From: Billgrantia aerodenitrificans
Lineage (GTDB): Bacteria > Pseudomonadota > Gammaproteobacteria > Pseudomonadales > Halomonadaceae
Length of the DNA stretch: 64,000 nt
Reading direction: 5' to 3'
Assembly: GCF_021404405.1 (NCBI RefSeq)
Contig: NZ_JABFTV010000007.1
Span: forward strand, 62,001-126,000
In this document: piece after piece, positions 52,933 through 61,131 of the stretch
Numbering within the stretch: the stretch's first letter is position 1
Layout of the letters: the number at the start of each line of letters is the position of its first letter
Position numbers and translations under genes: made by a program
Notes under the pieces: model-generated
The model's database searches: none
What the model was told of the DNA's origin: nothing
Seen by the model: only the letters and a program-made list of their open reading frames with translations

Positions 52933-53616
52933 ATGACCAGCACCAAGCGCTCCAATGCACAGCGCCTGCGCGACTCGCTGGAGAACGACATCATCAACGG
53001 TCGCCGGCTGCCCGGCGAAAGGCTGGACCCGGAGGCGTTGGGCCGGGAGTTCAATGTTTCCCGTACCCCGATACGTGAAGCGATCCAGCAACTCGTCGCC
53101 AGCGGGCTGGTGACGGTCTCGCCCAAGAAGGGCACCTTCGTGGCCAAGGTGGGCATCGATCAGCTGATCGAGATGTTCGAGGTGATGGCGGAGCTGGAGG
53201 CCATGTGCGGGCGCCTGGCGGCGCGGCGCATCAGCGATGCCGAGCTCGCCGAGCTGCGTGATGCACTTGAGCGCTGCGAGGCGGCCGCTCGGGCCGGAGA
53301 CACCGACGAGTACTACTACGAGAACGAGGCCTTCCACGACTGCATCTACCGGGCCAGCCACAACACCTTTCTGCTCGGTGAGGCGCGCCAGCTAAAGCAG
53401 CGGCTCAAGCCTTATCGTCGCTTGCAGTTGAAGGTTCGCCAGCGCATGCACAGCTCGCTGCGCGAGCATCGGGACGTGGTGGCAGCCATCGAAGCGGGCG
53501 ACCCGGCGGCAGCGGAACATGCCCTGCGCGATCACGTGCTGATCCAGGGCGAGCGCTTCAGCGACTTCGTGGCCAGCATTCGCGAGTTCGAGCGACCGGT
53601 TTCCGCTACCGGCTAG
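52933..53616 (+). CDS. matR: GntR-family (FCD) regulator of malonate genes
   Basis: The 227-residue regulator has the GntR winged helix (LEALGREFNVSRTPIREAIQ in the form PEALGREFNVSRTPIREAIQ, about residues 36-55). The helical FCD effector domain follows, with FEVMAELEAMCGRLAARRIS, NEAFHDCIYRASHNTFLL and SLREHRDVVAAIEAGDPAAA; metal- and carboxylate-binding histidines are in place. AGGAGG lies before the ATG at 52933. It diverges from the malonate TRAP-matA-matB operon and probably represses it until malonate or malonyl-CoA binds. The name follows this context. Confidence 0.82.
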   Translation: MTSTKRSNAQRLRDSLENDIINGRRLPGERLDPEALGREFNVSRTPIREAIQQLVASGLVTVSPKKGTFVAKVGIDQLIEMFEVMAELEAMCGRLAARRISDAELAELRDALERCEAAARAGDTDEYYYENEAFHDCIYRASHNTFLLGEARQLKQRLKPYRRLQLKVRQRMHSSLREHRDVVAAIEAGDPAAAEHALRDHVLIQGERFSDFVASIREFERPVSATG

Positions 53617-53645
53617 CCGCTCGTAACGAGTCGCTCGTGACCAGT

Positions 53646-53657
53646 CCCTTATAAGGG
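53646..53657. repeat. 12-bp palindrome upstream of selO
   Basis: CCCTTATAAGGG is a perfect palindrome with an AT core in the 111-bp gap before selO. The TTATAA core could be part of a -10 element. Function is unknown. Confidence 0.45.
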
Positions 53658-53727
53658 GGGGCAACGGCGCTCGATTTTCGCCGCCCCCGCGCCTACAGTG
53701 AGCGGCATGAAGACTGCTGGAGTTACC

Positions 53728-55206
53728 ATGTTTCCCCCGTTCACTCTGCGTTATGCCCGCCTGCCGGAACGCTTCTACGCCCACTTCGAGCCGGTGCCCG
53801 TGCGTGAGCCGCACCTGGTGGCCTTCAATCGGCCGCTGGCCGAGGCGCTGGGCTTCGACCTCGCTGCCTTCGATGCCGAAGAGGCGGCGGTATGGTTCTC
53901 CGGCAACGTGGTGCCCCACGGCGCCGAGCCGCTGGCCCAGGCCTATGCTGGGCATCAGTTCGGCGGCTTCGTGCCGCAGCTGGGCGATGGCCGTGCGGTG
54001 CTGCTGGGCGAGGTGACCGACCGCGACGGTCGGCTGCGCGACATCCAGCTCAAGGGAGCGGGGCGCACCCCGTTCTCCCGCGGCGGCGATGGCCGGGCGC
54101 CTCTGGGGCCGGTGTTGCGCGAGTATCTGGTCAGCGAGGCGATGCACGCCATGGGCATCCCCACTACCCGGGCGCTGGCCGCGGTGACCACCGGCGAGCG
54201 GGTCATGCGCGGCATTCCGGAGCCCGGGGCCATTCTCACCCGGGTCGCCTCCAGTCATATCCGCGTCGGCACCTTCCAGTACTTCGCCGCCCGCGGCGAT
54301 ATCGACGGCGTACGCGAGCTGGCCGGGCACGTCATCGAGCGTCACTATCCGGCGCTTGAGTCACGCCAGGACGGCGAGCGCTATCTGGGCCTGCTGGAAG
54401 CGGTACAGGCGCGCCAGGCGGCGCTGATCGCCAAGTGGATGGGCGTGGGCTTCATTCATGGCGTGATGAACACCGACAACACCTCGATTTCCGGCGAGAC
54501 CATCGACTTCGGCCCCTGCGCCTTCATGGAGCAGTACGACCCGAAGATGGTGTTCAGCTCCATCGACGAGGGCGGGCGCTACGCCTACTCCAACCAGCCG
54601 TGGATCGCCCAGTGGAACCTGGCGCGGCTGGCCGAGACCTTGCTGCCGCTGATCGATGACGACAGCGAGCGCGCGGTGGAGCGGGCCACCGAGCTGTTGC
54701 AGCGCTTCCCGGAGCAGTACGAACGGGAGTGGCTGGCGGTCATGCGTGCCAAGCTCGGCCTGACCAGCGAGAAGCCCGGCGACAAGGCGCTGATCGAGTC
54801 GCTGTTGGCGGCCATGCACCGTGGCCGTGCCGACTTCACCCTGACTTTCCGTCGGCTGGCGGACGTTGCCGAGAGCGCTGCGGCGGAAGCCTCGCTGGTC
54901 GAGCTGTTCGAACGCCCCGAGGAGATTGCCGGCTGGCTGGAGGAGTGGCGCGAGCGTCTTGCTCAGGAAGAGCCGGGCGAGAGCGAACGGGCGCAGCGCA
55001 TGCGTTTGGCCAACCCGGCCTTCATCCCGCGCAACCACCGCGTGCAGCAGGCGTTGACCGCGGCCATGGACGAAAACGACTACGGCCCCTTCGAGACCCT
55101 GCTCGATATCATCACCCACCCGTTCGACGACCAGCCCGGGCGCGAGGAGTACATGCGGCCGGCCGAGCCCACCGAGCGGGTATTCCGTACCTTCTGCGGG
55201 ACTTGA
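53728..55206 (+). CDS. selO: Protein adenylyltransferase SelO (YdiU family)
   Basis: SelO is a pseudokinase-fold enzyme that transfers AMP to proteins and is linked to redox stress. The 492-residue protein has the hallmarks AYAGHQFGGFVPQLGDGRAV, IQLKGAGRTPFSRGGDGRAP and LREYLVSEAMHAMGIPTTRA. The region HGVMNTDNTSISGETIDFGP includes the metal-binding Asn and Asp. It ends ...FRTFCGT with the conserved C-terminal cysteine. GGAG precedes the ATG at 53728; the frame is open upstream to 53698. It stands between the malonate regulator and the kynurenine genes, with no clear operon partner. Confidence 0.93.
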   Translation: MFPPFTLRYARLPERFYAHFEPVPVREPHLVAFNRPLAEALGFDLAAFDAEEAAVWFSGNVVPHGAEPLAQAYAGHQFGGFVPQLGDGRAVLLGEVTDRDGRLRDIQLKGAGRTPFSRGGDGRAPLGPVLREYLVSEAMHAMGIPTTRALAAVTTGERVMRGIPEPGAILTRVASSHIRVGTFQYFAARGDIDGVRELAGHVIERHYPALESRQDGERYLGLLEAVQARQAALIAKWMGVGFIHGVMNTDNTSISGETIDFGPCAFMEQYDPKMVFSSIDEGGRYAYSNQPWIAQWNLARLAETLLPLIDDDSERAVERATELLQRFPEQYEREWLAVMRAKLGLTSEKPGDKALIESLLAAMHRGRADFTLTFRRLADVAESAAAEASLVELFERPEEIAGWLEEWRERLAQEEPGESERAQRMRLANPAFIPRNHRVQQALTAAMDENDYGPFETLLDIITHPFDDQPGREEYMRPAEPTERVFRTFCGT

Positions 55207-55398
55207 GTCGGCACCTTATTCGACCTCTCGGCGGTCTGTGATGACGGTATGTAGCGTATGCGCCAGGGCCCCTGCCGCCGAGCCCTCGGCTTCGCCCTGG
55301 CGCATGACTAGATACCAGTTCAGGTAGAGCCCCTGTTCGGTCAGTGGCTGTGGTTGTAACTTCGTAAACTGACGGAAAGACGACGAAGGAGGGCGACC

Positions 55399-56271
55399 AT
55401 GGCCAAGCGGAAGGAAGGGCAGGCACGCAGCGCCAGCGTGGACCTCTCGCAGGAGGGGGTGCACTGGGACCAGCCGATGAGCTATGGCGATTACCTGCAG
55501 CTGGGGCCGCTGCTGTCGGCCCAGCGGCCGGGTACCGCGGAGCATGACGAGATGCTGTTCATCGTCATCCATCAGGTCTCGGAGCTGTGGCTCAAGCAGT
55601 GCCTGCACGAGGCCCACGCCGCCGCGGCACACATCGCATCCGACCGCTTGCGCCCGGCGTTCAAGATGCTCACCCGGGTGGCGCGAATCCAGGCGCAGAT
55701 GATCAATGCCTGGGAGGTGCTGGTGACCATGACTCCCGCCGACTACGCGCGCTTTCGTGACAGCCTCGGCCAGAGTTCGGGCTTCCAGTCGTTCCAGTAT
55801 CGCGAGCTGGAGTTCCTGCTCGGCAACAAGAATGCGGCGATGATCGAAGTGCACCGTCGCCATCCCGAGCGCTACCGGCGCCTCAGCAAGGTACTCCACG
55901 CTCCGAGCCTTTACGACATCAGCCTGCAGCTGCTGGCCCGGCGCGGCTTCGCACTTCCCGAGTCGGTCATCGCGCGGGACTGGTCGGAGCCCTATCGGCC
56001 CTGTGACGAGGTGGAGCAGGCCTGGGCGGATATCTACCGCGATACCGGCCGCTACTGGGAGCTCTACGAACTGGCCGAAAAGCTCGTCGATACCGAGTAC
56101 CACTTCCACCAGTGGCGCTTCAGCCACCTCAAGACGGTGGAGCGCATCATCGGACAGAAGCCCGGCACCGGTGGCACCGGCGGGGCCTCCTATCTCGCCA
56201 AGGCGCTGGACCTGCAGTTCTTCCCCGAGCTGTGGTCGGTGCGCACCACGCTGGAGGAGGGCGCCTCATGA
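55399..56271 (+). CDS. kynA: Tryptophan 2,3-dioxygenase
   Basis: This heme enzyme opens the indole ring of L-tryptophan to N-formylkynurenine. The 290-residue protein has YGDYLQLGPLLSAQRPGTAE, HDEMLFIVIHQVSELWLKQ, GQSSGFQSFQYRELEFLLGN, and the C-terminal FSHLKTVERIIGQKPGTGGT with the proximal heme histidine. It starts the kynABU set and overlaps kynB by four bases. The 190-bp gap before it holds no gene; I see no sure operator there. Confidence 0.94.
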   Translation: MAKRKEGQARSASVDLSQEGVHWDQPMSYGDYLQLGPLLSAQRPGTAEHDEMLFIVIHQVSELWLKQCLHEAHAAAAHIASDRLRPAFKMLTRVARIQAQMINAWEVLVTMTPADYARFRDSLGQSSGFQSFQYRELEFLLGNKNAAMIEVHRRHPERYRRLSKVLHAPSLYDISLQLLARRGFALPESVIARDWSEPYRPCDEVEQAWADIYRDTGRYWELYELAEKLVDTEYHFHQWRFSHLKTVERIIGQKPGTGGTGGASYLAKALDLQFFPELWSVRTTLEEGAS

Positions 56272-56897
56272 GCCGACTCTATGACATCTCCCAGCCGCTG
56301 CGTGCCGACATGCCGGTATGGCCCGGCGATACCCCTTTTGCCCATGAGCCGACCTGGGTGCTCGACGGACAGTGCCCGGTCAACGTCTCGCGCCTGACGC
56401 TCTCCACCCACACCGGCACCCATGCCGACGCGCCCAGCCACTACGCCGCCGATGGCAGGGCCATCGACGAGGTGGAACTCACCACCTACCTTGGCCTATG
56501 CGTGGTGCTGGACATGCGCCATGCCGCGCCGAGGGTCGAGCCCGAGCATCTGCTGCCCGTGCTGCCGCCGCGCGTCGAGCGGGTGTTGCTGCGCACCTGG
56601 GAGCATTTTCCCCATGAGCGCTGGCGCAGTGACTTCACCACCATCGCGCCGGAGAGCATCGACCTGCTGGCCGAGCGCGGCGCGCGGTTGATCGGCGTGG
56701 ATAGTCCTTCGCTCGACCCCGAGGTGGACAGCAAGCTGCTGGCGCATTGGCGGGTGCACCAGCACGGTATGGCGATTCTCGAAGGGCTGGTGCTGGATGC
56801 GGTGCCGCCGGGCCATTATGAGCTGATCGCCCTGCCGCTGAAGCTGGCCGGGGCCGATGCCTCGCCGGTGCGGGCCCTTCTGCGCGAGCTGGCTTGA
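56268..56897 (+). CDS. kynB: Kynurenine formamidase
   Basis: KynB hydrolyses N-formylkynurenine to kynurenine and formate. The 209-residue protein has the metal-binding motif HTGTHADAPSHY (about residues 45-56) and the family opening LYDISQPLRADMPVWPGDTP. GVDSPSLDPEVDSKLLAHWR lies near the end. GGAGGAGG stands before the ATG, which overlaps the kynA stop. Its last five codons and stop are part of a 21-bp tandem duplication, so a second copy of the tail lies untranslated after the stop. Confidence 0.93.
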   Translation: MSRLYDISQPLRADMPVWPGDTPFAHEPTWVLDGQCPVNVSRLTLSTHTGTHADAPSHYAADGRAIDEVELTTYLGLCVVLDMRHAAPRVEPEHLLPVLPPRVERVLLRTWEHFPHERWRSDFTTIAPESIDLLAERGARLIGVDSPSLDPEVDSKLLAHWRVHQHGMAILEGLVLDAVPPGHYELIALPLKLAGADASPVRALLRELA

Positions 56898-56934
56898 TAG
56901 CGGCGCGAGCTGGCTTGATAGCTACGCGAGCTGA
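56883..56934 (+). repeat. 21-bp tandem duplication across the kynB stop codon
   Basis: CGCGAGCTGGCTTGATAG plus three bases occurs at 56883-56903 and 56904-56924, and the first nine bases (CGCGAGCTG) recur at 56925. Each full copy codes Arg-Glu-Leu-Ala and then two stop codons (TGA TAG), so only the first is translated. Confidence 0.9.
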
Positions 56935-56979
56935 CAAGCGCTTTCCCGATTCCGTTTTCTCCTTGTGCTGGAGCCGACC

Positions 56980-58248
56980 ATGCCCCTGACTCTCGATGAC
57001 GTTCGCGAGCTGGACCGCCAGGACCCGCTGGCCACCTTCAGAAGCCGCTTCACCCTGCCGCAAGGCACGATCTATCTCGACGGCAACTCCCTGGGCGCCC
57101 AGCCCAGCGCTGCCGTGGCCGCCGTCGACGGCCTGATGAGCCAATGGCGCGACTCGCTGATCCAGGGTTGGAACCAGGGCTGGTTCGATGCGCCGGAGCG
57201 GCTTGGCGACCGGCTGGCGCCGCTGCTGGGAGCCGGGCCGGGCGAGGTGCTGGTGACCGACACCATCACCCACAACATCTTCAAGCTGCTGGGCTATATC
57301 ACCGAAGGGCAAAGAGGCACTGAAGGGCAAAGAGGCACTGAAGGACAGAGCCGGGCGCGGCCGGTGATCCTCAGCGAAGGCGGCAACTTCCCCACCGACG
57401 GCTACATCGCACAGGGCTTCTGTCGCTTCGGCGGCTTCGAGCATCGGGTGGTGCCGGAGGGCGAGGCGCTGGATGCCTATCTCGACGAGCGGGTGGCGGC
57501 GGTGGTGCTCAGCCATGTGCACTATCGCACCGGGCGTCTGCGCGACATGGCGGCGATCACCCGCCAGGTGCATGCCAGCGGCGGCGAGGTGGTCTGGGAC
57601 CTGGCCCACTCGGCCGGCGCTCTGCAGGTGAATCTCGCCGCCTGTGGCGTGCGCTACGCGGTGGGCTGCACCTACAAGTACCTCAATGGCGGCCCCGGTG
57701 CGCCGGCCTTTCTCTATGTGCGGCGCGATTGCCAGGACCGGGCCTGGCAGCCGTTGTCGGGCTGGCTGGGCCACGCCTCGCCGTTCGCTTTCGAGGTCGA
57801 CTATGCCCCTGCGCCGGGTATCTCGCGCTTTCGTACCGGCACCCACTCGCCGCTGGCCTTTGCTGCCTTGGAAGCGTCGCTGGCGCTGTGGCAGGAGGTG
57901 GACCTCGCTCAGCTGCGGCGCAAGAGCCAGCGCTTGATCGAGCTGTTTCGCGAGTCGCTGGGTGACTGCCTGGCGGAGCACAGCATTGCCGACATCACCC
58001 CGGACGAGGCGCAGCGCGGCAGCCAGGTAGGGTTGGTGGAAAGAGAACACGGCTATGCCATCGTCCAGGCGCTGATCGAGCGCGGCGTGATCGGCGACTA
58101 CCGCGAGCCGGGGCTGATGCGCTTCGGCTTCGCGCCGCTCTACCTGAGCCATGAGGACGTCTGGCAGGCGGCGCAGCATCTGCGCGAAGTGCTGAGCGAA
58201 GGCGAGTATCTGGCCCCGTGCTTTCAGCAGCGCGGGGCGGTGACCTGA
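56980..58248 (+). CDS. kynU: Kynureninase
   Basis: This PLP enzyme splits kynurenine into anthranilate and alanine. The 422-residue protein has IYLDGNSLGAQPSAAVAAVD at the N-terminus and VLSHVHYRTGRLRDMAAITR in the cofactor domain. WDLAHSAGALQVNL and CTYKYLNGGPGAPAFLYV hold the PLP-phosphate and lysine sites. GGAG stands six bases before the ATG at 56980. Residues 108-125 are an in-frame 18-bp tandem repeat (TEGQRG twice, then TEGQSR) inserted in a surface loop. No nearby genes use anthranilate. Confidence 0.93.
   Translation: MPLTLDDVRELDRQDPLATFRSRFTLPQGTIYLDGNSLGAQPSAAVAAVDGLMSQWRDSLIQGWNQGWFDAPERLGDRLAPLLGAGPGEVLVTDTITHNIFKLLGYITEGQRGTEGQRGTEGQSRARPVILSEGGNFPTDGYIAQGFCRFGGFEHRVVPEGEALDAYLDERVAAVVLSHVHYRTGRLRDMAAITRQVHASGGEVVWDLAHSAGALQVNLAACGVRYAVGCTYKYLNGGPGAPAFLYVRRDCQDRAWQPLSGWLGHASPFAFEVDYAPAPGISRFRTGTHSPLAFAALEASLALWQEVDLAQLRRKSQRLIELFRESLGDCLAEHSIADITPDEAQRGSQVGLVEREHGYAIVQALIERGVIGDYREPGLMRFGFAPLYLSHEDVWQAAQHLREVLSEGEYLAPCFQQRGAVT
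57301..57349 (+). repeat. 18-bp in-frame tandem repeat inside kynU
   Basis: ACTGAAGGGCAAAGAGGC is present at 57301-57318 (one change) and 57319-57336, with a third diverging copy beginning ACTGAAGGACAGAG at 57337. The length is a multiple of three, so it adds six-residue units without breaking the frame. Confidence 0.9.
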
Positions 58249-58347
58249 GTCGGATTGCCCAGGTCATCGACGGATTCCGTAGGCTTTCATGCACGGTATC
58301 GGCGCTTGGGGGTACACTGGTCGTAACTGACGTTTCGAGGTCGTGAC

Positions 58348-58764
58348 ATGCCTTCCACGCATCGTCGTGATGACACTGAGCTTCACCAGTCGATCCTACG
58401 GGCGCTTGCGCCGTTCGAAGAGATCGAGCAGGTCGTGCTGTTCGGCTCGCTTGCCAAGGGGCGCGCCAGGCCCGACAGCGACCTCGACCTTGCGGTGGAG
58501 GCTCGCCACCCGCTGACCAGCGACAAGAAGATCGCCCTCATCGAGGCGTTGGCCCTGGCGTGCTCCCGCCCTGTGGATCTGGTCGATCTCAAGACGGCCG
58601 GCCAGCCGCTGCTGACGCAGATCGTCACCTCGGGAGTACGCCTGCAAGGCAGCGATTCGGCATGGGCCCGCCTGGTCTACCGCAACATCATCGACAACGA
58701 GGATTTCGTGCCATTGCAGCAGAGAATCCTCAAGGCGAGGCAGGCGGCATGGATCAACTCCTGA
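58348..58764 (+). CDS. mntA: MntA-type nucleotidyltransferase antitoxin
   Basis: The 138-residue protein is a minimal nucleotidyltransferase. The GSX10DXD motif is complete: Gly33-Ser34 in LFGSLAKGRARPDSDLDLAV, with Asp45 and Asp47 as the catalytic pair. In type VII toxin-antitoxin systems MntA adds AMP to a tyrosine of the HepT toxin and so blocks it. The gene overlaps hepT by 16 bases and comes first, as usual. It stands alone between kynU and a TRAP operon on the opposite strand. Confidence 0.9.
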   Translation: MPSTHRRDDTELHQSILRALAPFEEIEQVVLFGSLAKGRARPDSDLDLAVEARHPLTSDKKIALIEALALACSRPVDLVDLKTAGQPLLTQIVTSGVRLQGSDSAWARLVYRNIIDNEDFVPLQQRILKARQAAWINS

Positions 58765-59168
58765 TCAACCAGAAGCTGGAGTCGCTGCGGCGTTGCGTCA
58801 TGCGGCTCGAAAGCCGCTGCCCGAGCAGCGTCGAGGCCTTGGAAGCGGATCTCGATGCTCAGGATATCCTGGCGCTGAACCTGACCCGTGCCGTTCAGCT
58901 CTGCGTGGACATAGCGGCACACTGGATCGCGGAGCACCACGAGCTGACGTCTCCTATCACCATGGGGCAAAGCTTCGATGTACTTGCCGAGCGAGATGTG
59001 ATCAGCCGTGCGCTGGCCGATGACATGAGAAAATCGGTCGGCTTCCGCAACATCGTGGTTCACAACTACGAAGCCGTTAACTGGCAGGTGGTTTTCGCCA
59101 TCTGTCGCGATCATCTCGACCAGTTCAGGCAGTTTGCCCGGGTCTTCATGGATCCGTCGCTTCGCTGA
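58749..59168 (+). CDS. hepT: HepT-type toxin (DUF86 ribonuclease-like)
   Basis: The 139-residue helical protein has the HEPN/HepT active motif RX4HXY intact: Arg100-NIVV-His105-Asn-Tyr107 within KSVGFRNIVVHNYEAV. Arg and His are the RNase residues, and the Tyr is the site that MntA modifies in studied systems. The start at 58749 overlaps the mntA end by 16 bases, so translation is coupled. Intact motifs in both partners suggest a working pair. Confidence 0.9.
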   Translation: MDQLLINQKLESLRRCVMRLESRCPSSVEALEADLDAQDILALNLTRAVQLCVDIAAHWIAEHHELTSPITMGQSFDVLAERDVISRALADDMRKSVGFRNIVVHNYEAVNWQVVFAICRDHLDQFRQFARVFMDPSLR

Positions 59169-59227
59169 GCCGCGTTTTGTCCTGATATGGCCGAACGGGC
59201 TCAGCAAGTGGCGGAATCTGCTTTCCG

Positions 59228-60541
59228 CTAGTTGATCATCCCAGGCAGCCAGGTGGCGATGCCGGGGAACACGATCAGCAGCGCGACCAGCAGCATCGAG
59301 CAAAGGATGTAGGGAATCGCTGCGGAATAGATTTCGCGCATGGTGGTGCCCTTGGGTGCCACGCCCTTCATCACGAACAGCAGCAGCCCCAGCGGCGGCG
59401 TGGAGAAGCTGATCTCCAGCGCCAGCAGCATGATGATGCCGAACCAGATCGGGTCGAAGCCGAGTACCTGGGCCAGCGGGAAGAAGAACGGCACCGTGAG
59501 CATCATGATCGAGATCTGCTCCATGAAGGTGCCGAGCACCAGCAGCACGGCAAACATCGCCAGCAGCATCAGGATCGGCGCCAGGTCGAAGCTGGTGGCC
59601 CACTGGATCAGCCCGCTGGAGGCGCCGGAGAAGGCCAGCAGTTGGCTGAAGGTGGCCGAGCCGAACACGATCAGGTAGGCCATCAGGGTGACCTTCAGAG
59701 CGCCGATCACCGAGAGCTTGAATGCCTCCCAGGTCATGCAGCGAAAGATCACCGCCAGCACGATGGCACCCAGGGCGCCGAAGGCCGCCGCCTCGGAGGG
59801 CGTGGCGAAGCCCAGCAGCATCAGCGCGACGATGAAGATCATCACGCTGATCATCGGCAGGATGTCGGTGAGCACCAGCTTGAGCTTCTGGCCCAGCGGC
59901 ACCGGCTCCAGCTCGTAATTGGGGGCCGCGTCCGGATCGAGCCGGGTCTGGATCCAGATGGTGGCAATATAGAACCCGGCCAGCACCAGGCCGGGCATGA
60001 TGCCGGCGATTAGCAGGGCACCGATGTCGACCTTGGCCAGGGTGGCCAGCAGTACGGCAAGCGCCGAGGGTGGAATGATGATCGCAAGCCCCCCGGTACC
60101 CAGGATCGGGCCGATGGCCATGCGCTTCTGGTAGCCGCGACGCTCCATCTCCGGCACCAGCAGCGAGCCCATCAGCGCGGTGGAGCCCATCGAAGAGCCG
60201 CTAAGGGTCGAGAAGCCGGTACCGCCCACCACGGTGACGTAGGAGAGCCGGCCGGGCACCTTGCCCATCAGTTGGTCGATGGCGTTGAACATGCGCATGC
60301 CCAGGCCGGTGCGGAAGAACAGCTCACCCATCAGCAGGAACAGCGGGATCGGCACCAGGTTGAAGCTGGAGAGGGCGCCGAAGCCGTTGTTGAGCAATTG
60401 GATGAGACCGTTCTGGCCGCCCATGAAGTGCCAGGCACCGATGACGTTGGCGGCAAGAAAGGCCAGGGCGATCGGCGTACCGATGGCCATGAAGCCGAGA
60501 ATCAGGGCCAGCAGAAAGGCCAGGGCCAGATACCATTCCAT
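59228..60541 (-). CDS. dctM: TRAP transporter large permease (leuCD-linked)
   Basis: The 437-residue DctM protein has about twelve membrane segments. The family marks are GTPIALAFLAANVIGAWHFM, STLSGSSMGSTALMGSLLVP and GLAIIIPPSALAVLLATLAK. It ends LIVFPGIATWLPGMIN, typical of this subfamily. Its ATG shares one base with the dctQ stop (TAATG). It is the last gene of a minus-strand operon with dctQ, dctP and probably leuDC upstream. It differs clearly from the malonate DctM, so a different acid is expected. Confidence 0.92.
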   Translation of the reverse strand: MEWYLALAFLLALILGFMAIGTPIALAFLAANVIGAWHFMGGQNGLIQLLNNGFGALSSFNLVPIPLFLLMGELFFRTGLGMRMFNAIDQLMGKVPGRLSYVTVVGGTGFSTLSGSSMGSTALMGSLLVPEMERRGYQKRMAIGPILGTGGLAIIIPPSALAVLLATLAKVDIGALLIAGIMPGLVLAGFYIATIWIQTRLDPDAAPNYELEPVPLGQKLKLVLTDILPMISVMIFIVALMLLGFATPSEAAAFGALGAIVLAVIFRCMTWEAFKLSVIGALKVTLMAYLIVFGSATFSQLLAFSGASSGLIQWATSFDLAPILMLLAMFAVLLVLGTFMEQISIMMLTVPFFFPLAQVLGFDPIWFGIIMLLALEISFSTPPLGLLLFVMKGVAPKGTTMREIYSAAIPYILCSMLLVALLIVFPGIATWLPGMIN

Positions 60542-61047
60542 TATTCCTTGATCCCCGCTTCGCCGCTGTGAAGGATGTCGCGCCCGACCACGAAGCGGGC
60601 GAATTCGATGGCCATCATGGAAAAGCACACCGGGTAAGCGATGGTGAGGATCCACTTGGGCACGAAGAAGGCGCGCACGTCGTAGTCGTTGCGCGCAATG
60701 TTCATCGACACCAGGTCATAGCCCTTCCAGGCCAGCACCACGCACACCGCCACGCACAGCAGGGCCACCAGGCGGCTAACCACCTGCAGGGCCATGGGCG
60801 TCAGGATCGAGGTGAGCAGTTCGATGTGCACGTGGCCCTTGTGTCGCACCAGCCAGGGGGCGCCCAGCAGGGTCAGATAGAACATGGCGTATTCGGTGGA
60901 GAGGAAGAGCCACGCCGAGGGCTGCAGCCCCAGGTTGCGGATCACTACCGAGAGCACGATGGCGACCATCAGCCATACCAGCATGATGGCGGCAGCGAGG
61001 GCCATGCCGTTGAGCAGCAGCAGGTAAGCACGACTGGCGTAACGCAT
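60541..61047 (-). CDS. dctQ: TRAP transporter small permease (leuCD-linked)
   Basis: The 168-residue DctQ protein has four membrane segments. The small-subunit pattern is WLFLSTEYAMFYLTLLGAPW and VRHKGHVHIELL. The gene ends on the first base of dctM. It lies 84 bp after the receptor gene with a GC hairpin in the gap. Confidence 0.88.
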   Translation of the reverse strand: MRYASRAYLLLLNGMALAAAIMLVWLMVAIVLSVVIRNLGLQPSAWLFLSTEYAMFYLTLLGAPWLVRHKGHVHIELLTSILTPMALQVVSRLVALLCVAVCVVLAWKGYDLVSMNIARNDYDVRAFFVPKWILTIAYPVCFSMMAIEFARFVVGRDILHSGEAGIKE

Positions 61048-61101
61048 AAGCCTCCCCGGGCGCGATGAAAAGGGCCGAACGAACCGACGACGAGCAGCAG
61101 T

Positions 61102-61125
61102 GGGCCGGCCGCTGGCGACCGGCCC
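61102..61125. other. Hairpin between dctP and dctQ (leuCD-linked operon)
   Basis: GGGCCGG and CCGGCCC form a perfect 7-bp stem with a 10-base loop just after the receptor stop codon. It is the same arrangement as in the other receptor-permease gaps here. Confidence 0.5.
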
Positions 61126-61131
61126 CCGCGC

